Below, piece by piece: positions 1 through 8,492 of a stretch of DNA of 64,000 nt. The position numbers and the translations under genes are program-made. Below the pieces are notes generated by a model. That model saw only the letters and a program-made list of their open reading frames with translations. It ran no database searches and was not told the DNA's origin. The stretch comes from Streptomyces ruber. Its GTDB lineage: Bacteria > Actinomycetota > Actinomycetes > Streptomycetales > Streptomycetaceae. Numbering within the stretch: position 1 is the stretch's first letter; each line of letters opens with the position of its first letter. The DNA lies in the NCBI RefSeq assembly GCF_014648075.1, contig NZ_BMQK01000001.1:310001-374000 (forward strand), given 5' to 3'.

Positions 1-339
1 GACGTCGGCCAGGTCCTCGGGTGAGAGGCGGACCGGGGTCTCCTCCGTGGGGGCGCCCAGGCCCAGGAGGTCGGCGACGTCGCGGCCGTGGTCGAAGGCC
101 TCGGCCAGTTCCGCTATGCCGTTCAGGGTGTGGCCGCGTTCGAGGAGGGCGGAGATCGTGCGCAGGCGGGACAGGTGGGTGTCGTCGTACCAGGCGATGC
201 GGCCCTCGCGGCGGGGTGGCTGGATCAGTTTGCGCTCGCGGTAGAAGCGCAGGGTGCGCACCGTGATGCCGGCCTTCTCGGCCAGCTCCTCCATGCGGTA
301 CTCGCGTCGTTCGCGCTGCTTCCCGGATTGCTCAGCCAC
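1..339 (-). CDS. MerR-family transcriptional regulator (3'-truncated by window edge)
   Basis: Reading leftward from a GTG at 339, the 113 visible residues contain a MerR winged helix-turn-helix: residues ~14-40 read EELAEKAGITVRTLRFYRER and continue into a basic wing (PPRREGRIAWYDD). The C-terminus lies outside the window, so the effector domain is unknown. An ATG at 294 is an alternative start. The gene is divergent from the monooxygenase operon beginning at 521, which it probably controls; MerR proteins commonly act on a neighbouring divergent promoter. The 181-bp gap between them holds a perfect palindrome at 465-484. Family assignment is firm; ligand and target are inferred. Confidence 0.9.
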   Translation of the reverse strand, partial: MAEQSGKQRERREYRMEELAEKAGITVRTLRFYRERKLIQPPRREGRIAWYDDTHLSRLRTISALLERGHTLNGIAELAEAFDHGRDVADLLGLGAPTEETPVRLSPEDLADV

Positions 340-464
340 ATCGGCAGCCTAAGCGGTGCCGGTGTCGTGCTCACTCGCCGCGTCGGCCTCCCTCTCGTAC
401 CGCCGGTAACTTCCTTTGCCGCGACCCCTACCCATGAGTACGGAGCTGCTCTACCCTCCTCATT

Positions 465-484
465 GCGCCAGTGTTCACTGGCGC
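465..484. promoter_or_regulatory. Perfect 20-bp palindrome, candidate operator
   Basis: Arms GCGCCAGTG and CACTGGCGC (9 bp each) flank a central TT, 37 bp upstream of the monooxygenase start and 125 bp from the MerR start. A symmetric site of this size between a regulator and its divergent neighbour is most simply the regulator's operator. I could not place convincing -35/-10 hexamers around it, so the MerR mechanism (a long promoter spacer) is not shown. Confidence 0.6.
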
Positions 485-520
485 GGTTGTGGGGCGGTGC
501 GAGAGCGAGGAGGCGTCGGG

Positions 521-2110
521 ATGGCCGAGCGGGAACACGTACGGGTCGCCGTCATCGGGTCCGGGTTCGGCGGGCTGGGGGCCGCCGTGCGGCTGCGGCG
601 CGAGGGTGTCACCGACTTCGTCGTCCTGGAGAGAGCCGATTCCGTCGGCGGTACCTGGCGGGACAACAGCTATCCCGGGTGCGCGTGCGACGTGCCCTCC
701 CACCTGTACTCGTTCTCGTTCGCGCCCAACCCGGACTGGCCGCGCACCTTCTCCGGGCAGGAGCACATCCGCGCGTACCTGGAGCACGTGGCGGACGTGT
801 TCCACCTGCGGCCGCACATCCGGTTCGACTCCGAGGTGCGGCTGATGACCTGGGACGGCGGGCGGCTGTGCTGGGACATCGAGACGAGCTCGGGGCGGCT
901 GTCCGCCGATGTCGTCGTCTCCGCGACCGGGCCGTTGTCCGATCCGAGGATTCCCGAGATCCCGGGGCTGGAGTCGTTCCCGGGCAGGGTCTTCCACTCG
1001 GCCCGCTGGGACCACGACTACGACCTGCGCGGCAAGCGGGTCGCCGTGGTCGGCACGGGCGCGTCCGCCATCCAGATCGTGCCGGAGATCCAGCCCGAGG
1101 TCGGCCGGCTGACCCTGTTCCAGCGCACGCCGCCCTGGGTGATGCCCCGGGTCGACCGGGCCATCAGCGGCCTTGAGCGACGGCTGCACCGGCAGGTGCC
1201 GCTCACGGCGAAGGCCCGGCGCGGACTGCTGTGGGGGATACGGGAGTTGCAGGTGCAGGCGTTCACCAGGCACCCCCAGGAGCTGGGGCTGGTGGAGAAG
1301 CTGGCGACGCGGAACATGGCCCGTGCCGTCAAGGACCCGGCCCTGCGCGCGAAGCTCACGCCCGCCTACCGCATCGGCTGCAAGCGCATCCTGCTGTCGA
1401 ACACGTACTACCCGGCTCTCGCCCGGCCCAATGTGGACGTCGTGGCCTCCGGGCTCGCCCGCGTCGAGGGGGCGACCGCGGTCGCCGCCGACGGGACGCG
1501 GGCCGAGGTGGACGCGATCGTCTTCGGCACCGGGTTCCACGTCACCGACTTCCCCATCGCCGAGCGGGTGGTGGGCGCGGCCGGGCACACCCTCGCCCAG
1601 GCATGGAAGGACGGGATGGAGGCGCTGCGCGGGGCGACCGCCGCCGGGTTCCCGAACTGGATGTCGATCATCGGGCCCAACACGGGGCTCGGGAACTCCA
1701 GCATGATCCTGATGATCGAGTCCCAGCTCAACTACATGGCCGACTACCTGCGGCAGCTGGACGGGCTGGGCGGGCGCGCGGCCCTCGACGCCCGCCCCGG
1801 AGCGGTCGCGGGCTGGAACCGCATGGTGCAGGAGCGCATGAAGCGCACCGTGTGGAGCACCGGCGGCTGCACGAGCTGGTACCTGGACGCCAATGGCCGC
1901 AACACGACCGTCTGGCCCGGCACGACGGCGCAGTTCCGCAGCGCGACGCGCCGGGTTGACCTCGCCGAGTACGAGGTGCTGCGGACGCCCGGTACCACGG
2001 CACCGGCGACGGCCGCGGAGCCCACGGAGACCACGGAGACCACGGAGACCACGGAGACCACGAAGACCACGAAGACCACGGAGACCACGAAGGTGGAGGC
2101 CGGAGCATGA
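521..2110 (+). CDS. Flavin-containing Baeyer-Villiger-type monooxygenase
   Basis: A 529-residue FAD/NADPH monooxygenase. Near the N-terminus is a Rossmann FAD motif (VIGSGFGG, residues ~11-18), then GGTWRDNSYPGCACD, the Baeyer-Villiger fingerprint FPGRVFHSARWD (~151-162, F-x-G-x-x-x-H-x-x-x-W-D), and an NADPH-binding GTGASA (~178). The start at 521 is preferred to an upstream in-frame ATG at 416 because GAGCGAGGAGG lies just before it and the FAD motif is then at its normal depth. The stop overlaps the next start (ATGA). The order monooxygenase, lipase-like hydrolase, short-chain dehydrogenase matches M. tuberculosis mymA-lipR-sadH, which is tied to lipid envelope remodelling; the same role here is inference. 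The C-terminus ends in a repetitive T/E/K tail. Confidence 0.9.
   Translation: MAEREHVRVAVIGSGFGGLGAAVRLRREGVTDFVVLERADSVGGTWRDNSYPGCACDVPSHLYSFSFAPNPDWPRTFSGQEHIRAYLEHVADVFHLRPHIRFDSEVRLMTWDGGRLCWDIETSSGRLSADVVVSATGPLSDPRIPEIPGLESFPGRVFHSARWDHDYDLRGKRVAVVGTGASAIQIVPEIQPEVGRLTLFQRTPPWVMPRVDRAISGLERRLHRQVPLTAKARRGLLWGIRELQVQAFTRHPQELGLVEKLATRNMARAVKDPALRAKLTPAYRIGCKRILLSNTYYPALARPNVDVVASGLARVEGATAVAADGTRAEVDAIVFGTGFHVTDFPIAERVVGAAGHTLAQAWKDGMEALRGATAAGFPNWMSIIGPNTGLGNSSMILMIESQLNYMADYLRQLDGLGGRAALDARPGAVAGWNRMVQERMKRTVWSTGGCTSWYLDANGRNTTVWPGTTAQFRSATRRVDLAEYEVLRTPGTTAPATAAEPTETTETTETTETTKTTKTTETTKVEAGA
2023..2091 (+). repeat. 9-bp tandem repeat in the monooxygenase C-terminus
   Basis: About seven and a half near-identical copies of CACGGAGAC (some with GAAGAC) encode a Thr-Thr-Glu/Lys tail at the end of the monooxygenase. 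The unit length is a multiple of three, so copy-number change keeps frame and only alters tail length. It follows the last conserved part of the enzyme and is probably dispensable. Confidence 0.9.
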
Positions 2111-3102
2111 CCCGAGCGACGCAGGTGGGGAGCGGCCCGTACGCCCCGCCCGTTCCCGTGCGCACACTGACCGCCCGGTCCGCCGACGGCGCCCGGCTGC
2201 ACGTGGAGGTGCACGGCCCCGAGGACGCGCCCGCCGTCGTCCTCGCCCACGGCTGGACCTGCTCGACGGCCTTCTGGGCGGCCCAGATACGGGCGCTGGC
2301 CGCCGACCACCGGGTCGTCGCCTACGACCAGCGCGGCCACGGGCGCACCCCGGCCGCGGCCACGTGCAGCACCGACGTCCTCGCCGACGACCTGGAGGCG
2401 GTGCTGGAGGAGACGCTCGCGCCCGGGGAGAAGGCCGTGGTCGTCGGGCACTCCATGGGCGGCATGACCGTGATGGCCGCGTCCGAGCGGCCCGCCTTCC
2501 GCGCGCACGCTGCGGCCGTCCTGCTGTGCAGCACGGGCAGTTCCAGGCTGGTCGCCGAGTCGCTGGTGCTGCCGCTGCGCGCGGGCGGGCTGCGCACCTG
2601 GATCACCCGCCGGCTGCTCGGCGCGCGGCTGCCGCTCGGGCCGGTCACGCCCGTCGCGATGCGCCTCCTCAAGTACGCGACGATGGGCGCCGGTTCGTCG
2701 CCGGTGATGGTCGAGGCGTGCGCGCGCATCGTGCACGCGTGCCCGACCACGGTCCGCTGCACCTGGGCGGAGGTGCTCGACCTGCTCGACCTCGACACCG
2801 CCGTACGGGAGTTGCGGGTGCCCACGGCCGTCGTCGTCGGCACGGCGGACCGGATGACCCCGCCCGTGCACGCGCGGACGCTGGCCGCGGCGCTGCCGGA
2901 GTGCACGGGCGTCACCGAGCTGCCGGGCGTCGGGCACATGACGCCGGTCGAGGCGCCGGAGCTGGTCACCGCCCGCATACGGGAGCTCGTCGGCGCGTAT
3001 CTGTCAGGAGATCGGGAGCGGTCGGTGGATACGGCGGATGCGGCGGGTACGGCGGAGACGGCAGGGCATGCGAGTTCGGTGAGCGAGGGGACGGGCGCGT
3101 GA
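2107..3102 (+). CDS. Alpha/beta hydrolase (lipase/esterase, LipR-like position)
   Basis: A 331-residue alpha/beta-hydrolase. Visible elements are the oxyanion region LAHGWTCSTAFW, the nucleophile elbow GHSMGG with Ser116, Asp248 in GTADRMTPP and His277 in GVGHMTPVEAPE, giving a complete Ser-Asp-His triad. No signal peptide is seen. It overlaps the monooxygenase by four bases and the dehydrogenase downstream by four, so all three should be translationally coupled. The last ~35 residues are a low-complexity Ala/Gly/Thr tail. The substrate is not readable from sequence; a carboxylic ester, possibly one made by the Baeyer-Villiger enzyme, would fit the operon. Confidence 0.9.
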   Translation: MTRATQVGSGPYAPPVPVRTLTARSADGARLHVEVHGPEDAPAVVLAHGWTCSTAFWAAQIRALAADHRVVAYDQRGHGRTPAAATCSTDVLADDLEAVLEETLAPGEKAVVVGHSMGGMTVMAASERPAFRAHAAAVLLCSTGSSRLVAESLVLPLRAGGLRTWITRRLLGARLPLGPVTPVAMRLLKYATMGAGSSPVMVEACARIVHACPTTVRCTWAEVLDLLDLDTAVRELRVPTAVVVGTADRMTPPVHARTLAAALPECTGVTELPGVGHMTPVEAPELVTARIRELVGAYLSGDRERSVDTADAAGTAETAGHASSVSEGTGA

Positions 3103-3989
3103 GGCGGAACGTACTGAACGGCAAGGTCGCGGTGGTCACGGGCGCCGCGCGGGGCGTCGGTGAGCTCATAGCCCGGCGGCTCTCCGCGCGGGGGGTGCGG
3201 CTCGCGCTCGTGGGCCTGGAGCCGCAGATGCTCAAGGAGGTCTCGGCGCGGCTGCCCGGGGAGAGCGGGCACTGGCACGCCGACGTCACCGACCACGAGG
3301 CCATGGCGCGGGTCGCGGAGGAGGTGGGGGAGCGCTTCGGCCGGGTCGACATCGTGGTCGCCAACGCCGGTGTCGCGAACGGCGGGCCGTTCGCCGTGTC
3401 CGACCCGGAGGCGTGGCGGCGGGTGATCGAGGTGAACCTGATCGGATCGGCGGTCACGGCACGGGCGTTCCTGCCGGCGCTGACCGAGAGCCGCGGGTAC
3501 CTGCTCCAGATCGCCTCGCTCGCGTCGATCGTCCCGGCGCCCATGATGACCGCGTACTGCGCCTCCAAGTCGGGCGTCGAGGCCTTCGCGCACAGCCTGC
3601 GCGGCGAGGTCGGCCACAAGGGCGTGGGCGTCGGGATCGGGTACCTGTCGTGGACCGACACCGACATGGTGCGCGGGGCCGACCAGGACGGCGTGATGCG
3701 GGAGTTGCGGCAGCGGCTGCCCTGGCCGACGAACCGGACGTATCCGCTGGGTCCGGCCGTGGACCGGCTCGTCGCGGGCATCGAGCGGCGGTCGGTGCAT
3801 GTGTACGGGCAGTGGTGGCTGCGCGGGATGCAGGGTGTCCGCGGCCAGCTGCCCGCGGTCGTCGGGGCGGTGGGCCGGCGGGAGATGCGCAGATTCGAGC
3901 CGCGGTTCGCCGGCGTGCGGACGGGGCTCGTCGGAGCCGGCGGTGCCGCCGACGAACAGGAGCGGACAGGAGCGCGGCACGGTGGGTGA
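3099..3989 (+). CDS. Short-chain dehydrogenase/reductase
   Basis: A 296-residue classical SDR starting at a GTG that overlaps the hydrolase stop (GTGA). The nucleotide-binding TGAARGVG lies at ~13-20, NAG at ~92, catalytic Ser140 in the sheet before IVPAPM, and the YxxxK pair is Tyr153 and Lys157. The C-terminal ~45 residues are basic and lack motifs. Third gene of the monooxygenase-hydrolase-SDR operon; by analogy with SadH it would oxidise or reduce an alcohol/carbonyl intermediate. Cofactor preference and substrate are not determined. Confidence 0.9.
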   Translation: MRRNVLNGKVAVVTGAARGVGELIARRLSARGVRLALVGLEPQMLKEVSARLPGESGHWHADVTDHEAMARVAEEVGERFGRVDIVVANAGVANGGPFAVSDPEAWRRVIEVNLIGSAVTARAFLPALTESRGYLLQIASLASIVPAPMMTAYCASKSGVEAFAHSLRGEVGHKGVGVGIGYLSWTDTDMVRGADQDGVMRELRQRLPWPTNRTYPLGPAVDRLVAGIERRSVHVYGQWWLRGMQGVRGQLPAVVGAVGRREMRRFEPRFAGVRTGLVGAGGAADEQERTGARHGG

Positions 3990-4079
3990 CCGACCGTAAC
4001 TGATCGAAATGCGTGGGATGTCCGGTCATGTCAGTCTGGTCGAGGCCCAATCCCCTCACCCAACACAGGAGTGAACACC

Positions 4080-4367
4080 ATGGGCGTGAAGGACCAGTTC
4101 CAGGACAAGGCCGAGCAGCTGAAGCAGCAGGCGAAGAACCGGCTCGGCCAGGGGTACGACGAGGCGGGCGAGCAGTACCGGCCGGCCGACGAGCGCTACC
4201 GGAAGCCCGGCGAACGGGACCGGCAGCAGGGCCGGTACGCCGCACAGGGCGAGTACCCCCCGAAGTCGAAGGGTGAGTACGGCCCGAAGGGCAAGTACGC
4301 CGCGCAGGACACGGAGCGCGCGGCGCGGGACCGGCGGGAGCGCGTCGACGACGAGTACGAGGTCTGA
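4080..4367 (+). CDS. Small hydrophilic, highly charged protein
   Basis: A 95-residue protein very rich in Lys, Glu, Gln, Arg and Tyr, with no hydrophobic segment. The N-terminus (MGVKDQFQDKAEQLKQQAKN) resembles the amphipathic start of CsbD-like or LEA-like stress proteins, but I cannot assign it to CsbD. The middle has repeated Tyr-Gly/Tyr-Ala with Lys (GEYPPKSKGEYGPKGKYAAQ). The ATG at 4080 is preferred to the GTG at 4071 because GGAG at 4068-4071 gives correct spacing only for the ATG. It is monocistronic, convergent with the tricorn gene. A desiccation or general-stress role is a guess from composition. Confidence 0.75.
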   Translation: MGVKDQFQDKAEQLKQQAKNRLGQGYDEAGEQYRPADERYRKPGERDRQQGRYAAQGEYPPKSKGEYGPKGKYAAQDTERAARDRRERVDDEYEV

Positions 4368-4391
4368 CGCCGCCTGGACGTGAGCGAGGCC

Positions 4392-4424
4392 GAAGGGGTG
4401 TCTCCGGTGCGGGGGCGCCCCTTC
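4392..4424. terminator. Hairpin between convergent genes
   Basis: GAAGGGG (4392-4398) pairs with CCCCTTC (4418-4424) across a GC-rich loop in the 99-bp gap between the small hydrophilic gene and the end of the tricorn gene. No T-tract follows, as is usual in Streptomyces. Probably serves both strands. Confidence 0.5.
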
Positions 4425-4466
4425 TCCGTGAGCCGTGAGGTTTCCTCGGTGCGTTGGGGCGTGAGG

Positions 4467-7400
4467 TCACTTCCGCGGCGGCAGCACCGGCCGGCTGCGG
4501 TCAGGTACGCCGCCGACGCCGCCGAGGTCCGGCGGGTGCACCACCGGATGCCTGCCGAGCAGGTCCAGGGCGAGCCGCACCGCGTCGGCCAGCTGGGCGT
4601 GCCGCCCCTCGGCCCAGTCCACCGGGGTGCGGACGACCTCCAGGTCGGGGGCCACGCCGTGGTTCTCCACGGACCAGCCGTACTCCTCGAACCAGGCGGC
4701 GTTCATCGGCACCGTGATGACGGTGCCGTCGCCGAGGCGGTGCCGCCCGGTCATGCCGACGACCCCGCCCCAGGTGCGCTGGCCGACGACGGGACCGAGC
4801 CCCAGCAGCTTGAACGCAGCGGTGATCATGTCACCGTCCGAGGACGTCGCCTCGTCCGCGAGGGCGACGACCGGGCCGCGCGGGGCGTTCGAGGCGTACG
4901 ACACGGGCTGGGCGTCGCGCGTCAGGTCCCAGCCGATGATCCTGCGCGTGAGCGTCTCCACGACCAGTTCGCTGATGTGCCCTCCCGCGTTGCCCCGCAC
5001 GTCCACGATCAGCGCGGGCCGGGAGACCTCCATGCGCAGGTCGCGGTTGAACTGGGCCCAGCCGGAGCCGCCCATGTCCGGGATGTGCAGATAGCCGCAG
5101 CGGCCGTCGCTCAGCTCCCGCACCACGGCGCGGCGTTTGACCACCCAGTCCTGATACCGCAGCGGCATCTCGTCGACGAGCGGAACGACGGCCACACGCC
5201 GGGGCCGCGCCTCGCGCTCCGGGCCGGTGGGTGACGCCTCCCGCTCGGGGCTTGTGGACGGGGCCTCGGGCTCCGAGCTCGCGGGGGAGCTCTCCCGTTC
5301 CGGGCCGGTGGCTGGGAGCTCGTGCTCGGGGGCGGTGGTTGTCGCCTCCCGTTCCGGGGAGGTGGTTGCGGCCTCCCGTTGCGGGGCGGTGGTTGCGGCC
5401 TTCTCTTCCGAGTTCGCGGGGGAGCTGTCCCGTTCCGGGCCGGTGGCTGGGAGCTCGTGCTCGGGGGCGGTGGTTGTCGCCTCCCGTTCCGGGGCGGTGG
5501 ATGACACCCCCCGCTCCGGGCCGGCGGGCTGGACGAACGTCAGCTCCACCGTCGTGGCCCCCGCCCCCGCCAGCAGCGGGTACGGGCCCGCCACCGGGTC
5601 CACCGGCCGCCCGTCCACGTGCGTGAGCACCGCGCCCTCGCGGATGCCGGAGCCCGCCAGCGGTGACCGCGCGCGGGAGTCGGACGAGTCGCCGGGCAGG
5701 ATCCGCGACACCGGCCACCGCCCCTCCCGGCACACGAAATCAGCGCCCAGCAGTCCCTGCCGGCGCTGGTAGTGCGGCGGTCCCTCGTTGCGGCGGGCGG
5801 GCGCGACGTACGCGTGGGAGGTGCCCAGCTCGCCGAGCAGCTCGCGCAGCAGGTCCGCGAACTCGTCCGGGGTGGCGACCCGTTCGACCAGCGGCCGGTA
5901 CTGCGCCAGCATCGCGTCCCAGTCGACGCCGCTGAGGCCGGGGTCCCAGAAGTAGGCGCGGACGATCCGGCCCGCCTCCGCGTAGGCCTGCCGCCACTCC
6001 GCCGCCGGATCGGCCTCGTGCAGGATGCGCCGCAGGTCGATCCAGGTGGTCGAGTCGCCGTCGCCCGGCTCCGTGGCGGGCACCGCGCGCAGGTCGCCCT
6101 CGTCCACGACCACCAGCCGCGTACCGTCCCCGCTGACGGCGAACCCGTCGAGGCCGCTCACGAGTTCGGACCGCTTGGCCTTGGGGATGTCGAAGTGCTC
6201 CAGCGTCGGCCGCCCGGTCGTGTCGTCCGGGCTGGCGAACGTCTCGCCCAGCGCCCCGGAGATCGGCCAGCGCAGCCAGACCAGGCCGCCGCCCGCGACC
6301 GGGTGCAGCGACGAGTACTTGGACGCCGTGACCGGGAAGGGCGTCACCCGGCTCGCCAGCCCCTCGACCTCGACGACCGCCGCGCCGTCACCCGTGTCCT
6401 CCGCCGGGTCGAGCCCGCCGGCCGCCGGGCGCCCCTCCGGGTTCAGCGCGAACGGCGACGGGGTCGCCGACGACAGGGGCACCAGGTACGGGCGGCAGCC
6501 CAGCGGGAAGGACAGGTCCCCGGTGTGCACGTCGTACACCGGGTCGAAGCCGCGCCAGGACAGGAAGGCGAGGTAGCGGCCGTCGCGGGTGAACACCGGG
6601 CTCTCGTCCTCGAAACGGCCGTCGGTGACGTCGACGATCGTACGGTCCTCGATCCGGGCGATCCTGATCTGCCGCAGGGACCGCCCGATCCCCGGATGCG
6701 TCCAGGCCAGCCAGGCCCCGTCCGGGGAGAAGGCGAGGTCGCGCACCGGCCCGTTGACGGACCGGACGAGCTCCGTGACGGCACCACGGTCCGCCGCCTC
6801 CGCTGCTGCCTCCGCCGGGTCCTCCTTCGTGTCGAGGAGCAGGAGCCGTCCGTCGTGGGAGGCGATCGCGAGGCGGTCGCCGCTCGGGTCGGACACCATC
6901 GCCCGTACGCGTCCCAGCCGCCCGGCCGCGAGCCGGCGCGGTGCGGGGGTGCCGGCGGCCCGCGGCAGGTGGGCGATCTCGACCGCGTCCTCGCCCGCCG
7001 CGTCGGTCACGTACGCCACCCGGCCGCCCGGCCCGAGCATCTCGGGCCGCCGTACCCGTACGCCGGGAGTGTCGGCGATGGTGCGCGCGGGGCCGTCGCG
7101 GTGCGTCAGCCAGTACAGGCTGCCGCGCACGACGACCGCCGCGGCCCGGCCGGTCTCGTCGACCGAGAGGCCGCCGACGTGCTGCCCGGCCGGCACCTGG
7201 TGGACCCGGCGCCCCGCGCGCGGTCCGCACAGCCGCACGTCCAGGCGACGCGGCACGGAGTCGGGGGTCAGCTCGTCGACGAGCCACAGATCGCCCGCGC
7301 ACTGGTACACCACCCGGCGGCCGTCGGACGCGGCGTGCCGGGCGTAGAAGGTGTCGTGGTCGGTGTGGCGGCGCAGGTCGGAACCGTCGTACGCGCAGGA

Positions 7401-8255
7401 GTAGAGGTTGCCGATGCCCTCGTGGTCGGAGAGGAAGGCGATACGGCCGGCGATGAACATCGGCGACTGCAGATGGCCTCCGAGGCCGGCGAGCAGTCGC
7501 TGTCCGTGCAGCCAGAGCCGGCCCGTCGCGCCGCCCCGGTAGCGCTTCCAGGCGGCGGGTTCGTGCGGCGGGGTGCCGGTGAGCAGCAGCGTTCTGTGTC
7601 CGCCGCCCTGCTCACCGCCCTGCTCGCCGTCCTGCTCGCCGTCCTGCTCGCCGTCCGGGATGTCGGCGCACTGGATGTCGGAGACCGGTCCCCAGGGCAG
7701 CCGGGCGCCGGGACCGCCGTCCAGGGGGACCTTGTAGGCCCAGGTGAAGTAGGAGAAGGGCTGGCCGTGGGAGGCGACGGCGAGGATGTCGCCCTCGGGG
7801 GTCCAGCCGCAGACCCGGGTGTCGGAGCTGCCCCAGTGGGTCAGCCGCCTGGTGGGGCCGCCGGCGACCGGCACGAGGTGGATCTCGGGATCCAGGCTGC
7901 GCCAGCTCGTGTACGCGATGTGCCGCCCGTCGGGCGAGAAGCGCGGATGCCCGGCCTTCGTACGGTCGACCGTGAGCCGCCAGGAACGGTTCGGCACATC
8001 GAGATCGGCCACCCAGAGATCGTCCTCGGCCACGAAGCAGAGACGGCCGCCGTTGATGTGGGGGAAGCGGAGGTAGCCGGGGGAGTGCGGGGCTGCGGCC
8101 GTTCCCGTCGCAGCGGTGACGGCCGGGGCCGGTCCGCCCGCCGCGGCGGCACCCACGGCGGCGGCGCCCGCGGCGGCGGCGCCCGCGGCCGCCTCGCCCG
8201 CGGCCGACGACGCAGCCGCCCCGCGCGCAGCGGGTCCCTCGTACTCGTCGCTCAC
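4467..8255 (-). CDS. Tricorn-like serine protease
   Basis: About 1262 residues from a GTG at 8255. After an Ala-rich start (~20-60) comes the tricorn beta-propeller region, beginning GYLRFPHINGGRLCFVAED, then a PDZ-like part and a C-terminal peptidase domain. Catalytic signatures match the archaeal enzyme: Ser813-His814 in GTSHAYV, Ser1139-Asp1140 in ATSSDGDM (nucleophile plus oxyanion Asp) and the Glu of SVENHGVAPDLEV near the end. Tricorn degrades oligopeptides released by the proteasome, and actinomycetes have both. It is longer than typical actinobacterial tricorn (around 1070 aa) because of the Ala-rich N-terminus and a ~100-residue repetitive insert between PDZ-like and catalytic parts. 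Divergent from a TetR gene. Confidence 0.93.
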   Translation of the reverse strand: MSDEYEGPAARGAAASSAAGEAAAGAAAAGAAAVGAAAAGGPAPAVTAATGTAAAPHSPGYLRFPHINGGRLCFVAEDDLWVADLDVPNRSWRLTVDRTKAGHPRFSPDGRHIAYTSWRSLDPEIHLVPVAGGPTRRLTHWGSSDTRVCGWTPEGDILAVASHGQPFSYFTWAYKVPLDGGPGARLPWGPVSDIQCADIPDGEQDGEQDGEQGGEQGGGHRTLLLTGTPPHEPAAWKRYRGGATGRLWLHGQRLLAGLGGHLQSPMFIAGRIAFLSDHEGIGNLYSCAYDGSDLRRHTDHDTFYARHAASDGRRVVYQCAGDLWLVDELTPDSVPRRLDVRLCGPRAGRRVHQVPAGQHVGGLSVDETGRAAAVVVRGSLYWLTHRDGPARTIADTPGVRVRRPEMLGPGGRVAYVTDAAGEDAVEIAHLPRAAGTPAPRRLAAGRLGRVRAMVSDPSGDRLAIASHDGRLLLLDTKEDPAEAAAEAADRGAVTELVRSVNGPVRDLAFSPDGAWLAWTHPGIGRSLRQIRIARIEDRTIVDVTDGRFEDESPVFTRDGRYLAFLSWRGFDPVYDVHTGDLSFPLGCRPYLVPLSSATPSPFALNPEGRPAAGGLDPAEDTGDGAAVVEVEGLASRVTPFPVTASKYSSLHPVAGGGLVWLRWPISGALGETFASPDDTTGRPTLEHFDIPKAKRSELVSGLDGFAVSGDGTRLVVVDEGDLRAVPATEPGDGDSTTWIDLRRILHEADPAAEWRQAYAEAGRIVRAYFWDPGLSGVDWDAMLAQYRPLVERVATPDEFADLLRELLGELGTSHAYVAPARRNEGPPHYQRRQGLLGADFVCREGRWPVSRILPGDSSDSRARSPLAGSGIREGAVLTHVDGRPVDPVAGPYPLLAGAGATTVELTFVQPAGPERGVSSTAPEREATTTAPEHELPATGPERDSSPANSEEKAATTAPQREAATTSPEREATTTAPEHELPATGPERESSPASSEPEAPSTSPEREASPTGPEREARPRRVAVVPLVDEMPLRYQDWVVKRRAVVRELSDGRCGYLHIPDMGGSGWAQFNRDLRMEVSRPALIVDVRGNAGGHISELVVETLTRRIIGWDLTRDAQPVSYASNAPRGPVVALADEATSSDGDMITAAFKLLGLGPVVGQRTWGGVVGMTGRHRLGDGTVITVPMNAAWFEEYGWSVENHGVAPDLEVVRTPVDWAEGRHAQLADAVRLALDLLGRHPVVHPPDLGGVGGVPDRSRPVLPPRK
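5225..5530 (-). repeat. 135-bp duplicated segment in the tricorn linker
   Basis: The insert contains a near-identical duplication with a 135-bp period (for example 5281-5359 versus 5416-5494), equal to 45 codons. It encodes a Glu/Ser/Thr/Pro-rich linker in which units such as PEREATTTAPEHELPATG recur. The period is a multiple of three, so the catalytic domain stays in frame. Confidence 0.85.
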
Positions 8256-8362
8256 CCACCCATGCTTCGTCGCCCTCGGGGCACCGGCAACTCGTGGCGA
8301 TCCGGTTGGCGACGGGAAGCGCGTCGTGCTCTGTGACTCGGGCTCTGTGACCCAGCACACGT

Positions 8363-8424
8363 ACGAAACGGTTTCGTTTCGCTCGGTACCGGGTTATCTT
8401 CTCAGGAGTACGAAACAGTTTCGT
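8363..8424. promoter_or_regulatory. Two TetR-type operators flanking a -10-like element
   Basis: Two inverted repeats of the form ACGAAAC-N-GTTTCGT lie at 8363-8377 (ACGAAACGGTTTCGT) and 8410-8424 (ACGAAACAGTTTCGT), 47 bp centre to centre. They bracket TATCTT at 8395-8400, a plausible -10 for the downstream TetR gene; the first site would cover the -35 and the second the start-site region. Such 15-bp palindromes are typical TetR targets, so autorepression is the likely function. The tricorn gene on the other strand starts 108 bp away and may be affected too. Confidence 0.75.
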
Positions 8425-8492
8425 TCAGGGCTGGGTCGTCGGCCTGCCGGCCGATAGCCTGTCGCCCTGGACGAGGGGCAGGAGTGGTGAGT

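Noticed and set aside
428..2167. Long open reading on the minus strand opposite the monooxygenase gene
   Set aside because: High-GC genes leave long antisense open readings; this one has Arg/Gly/Pro-rich content, no ribosome-binding site and no recognisable domain.
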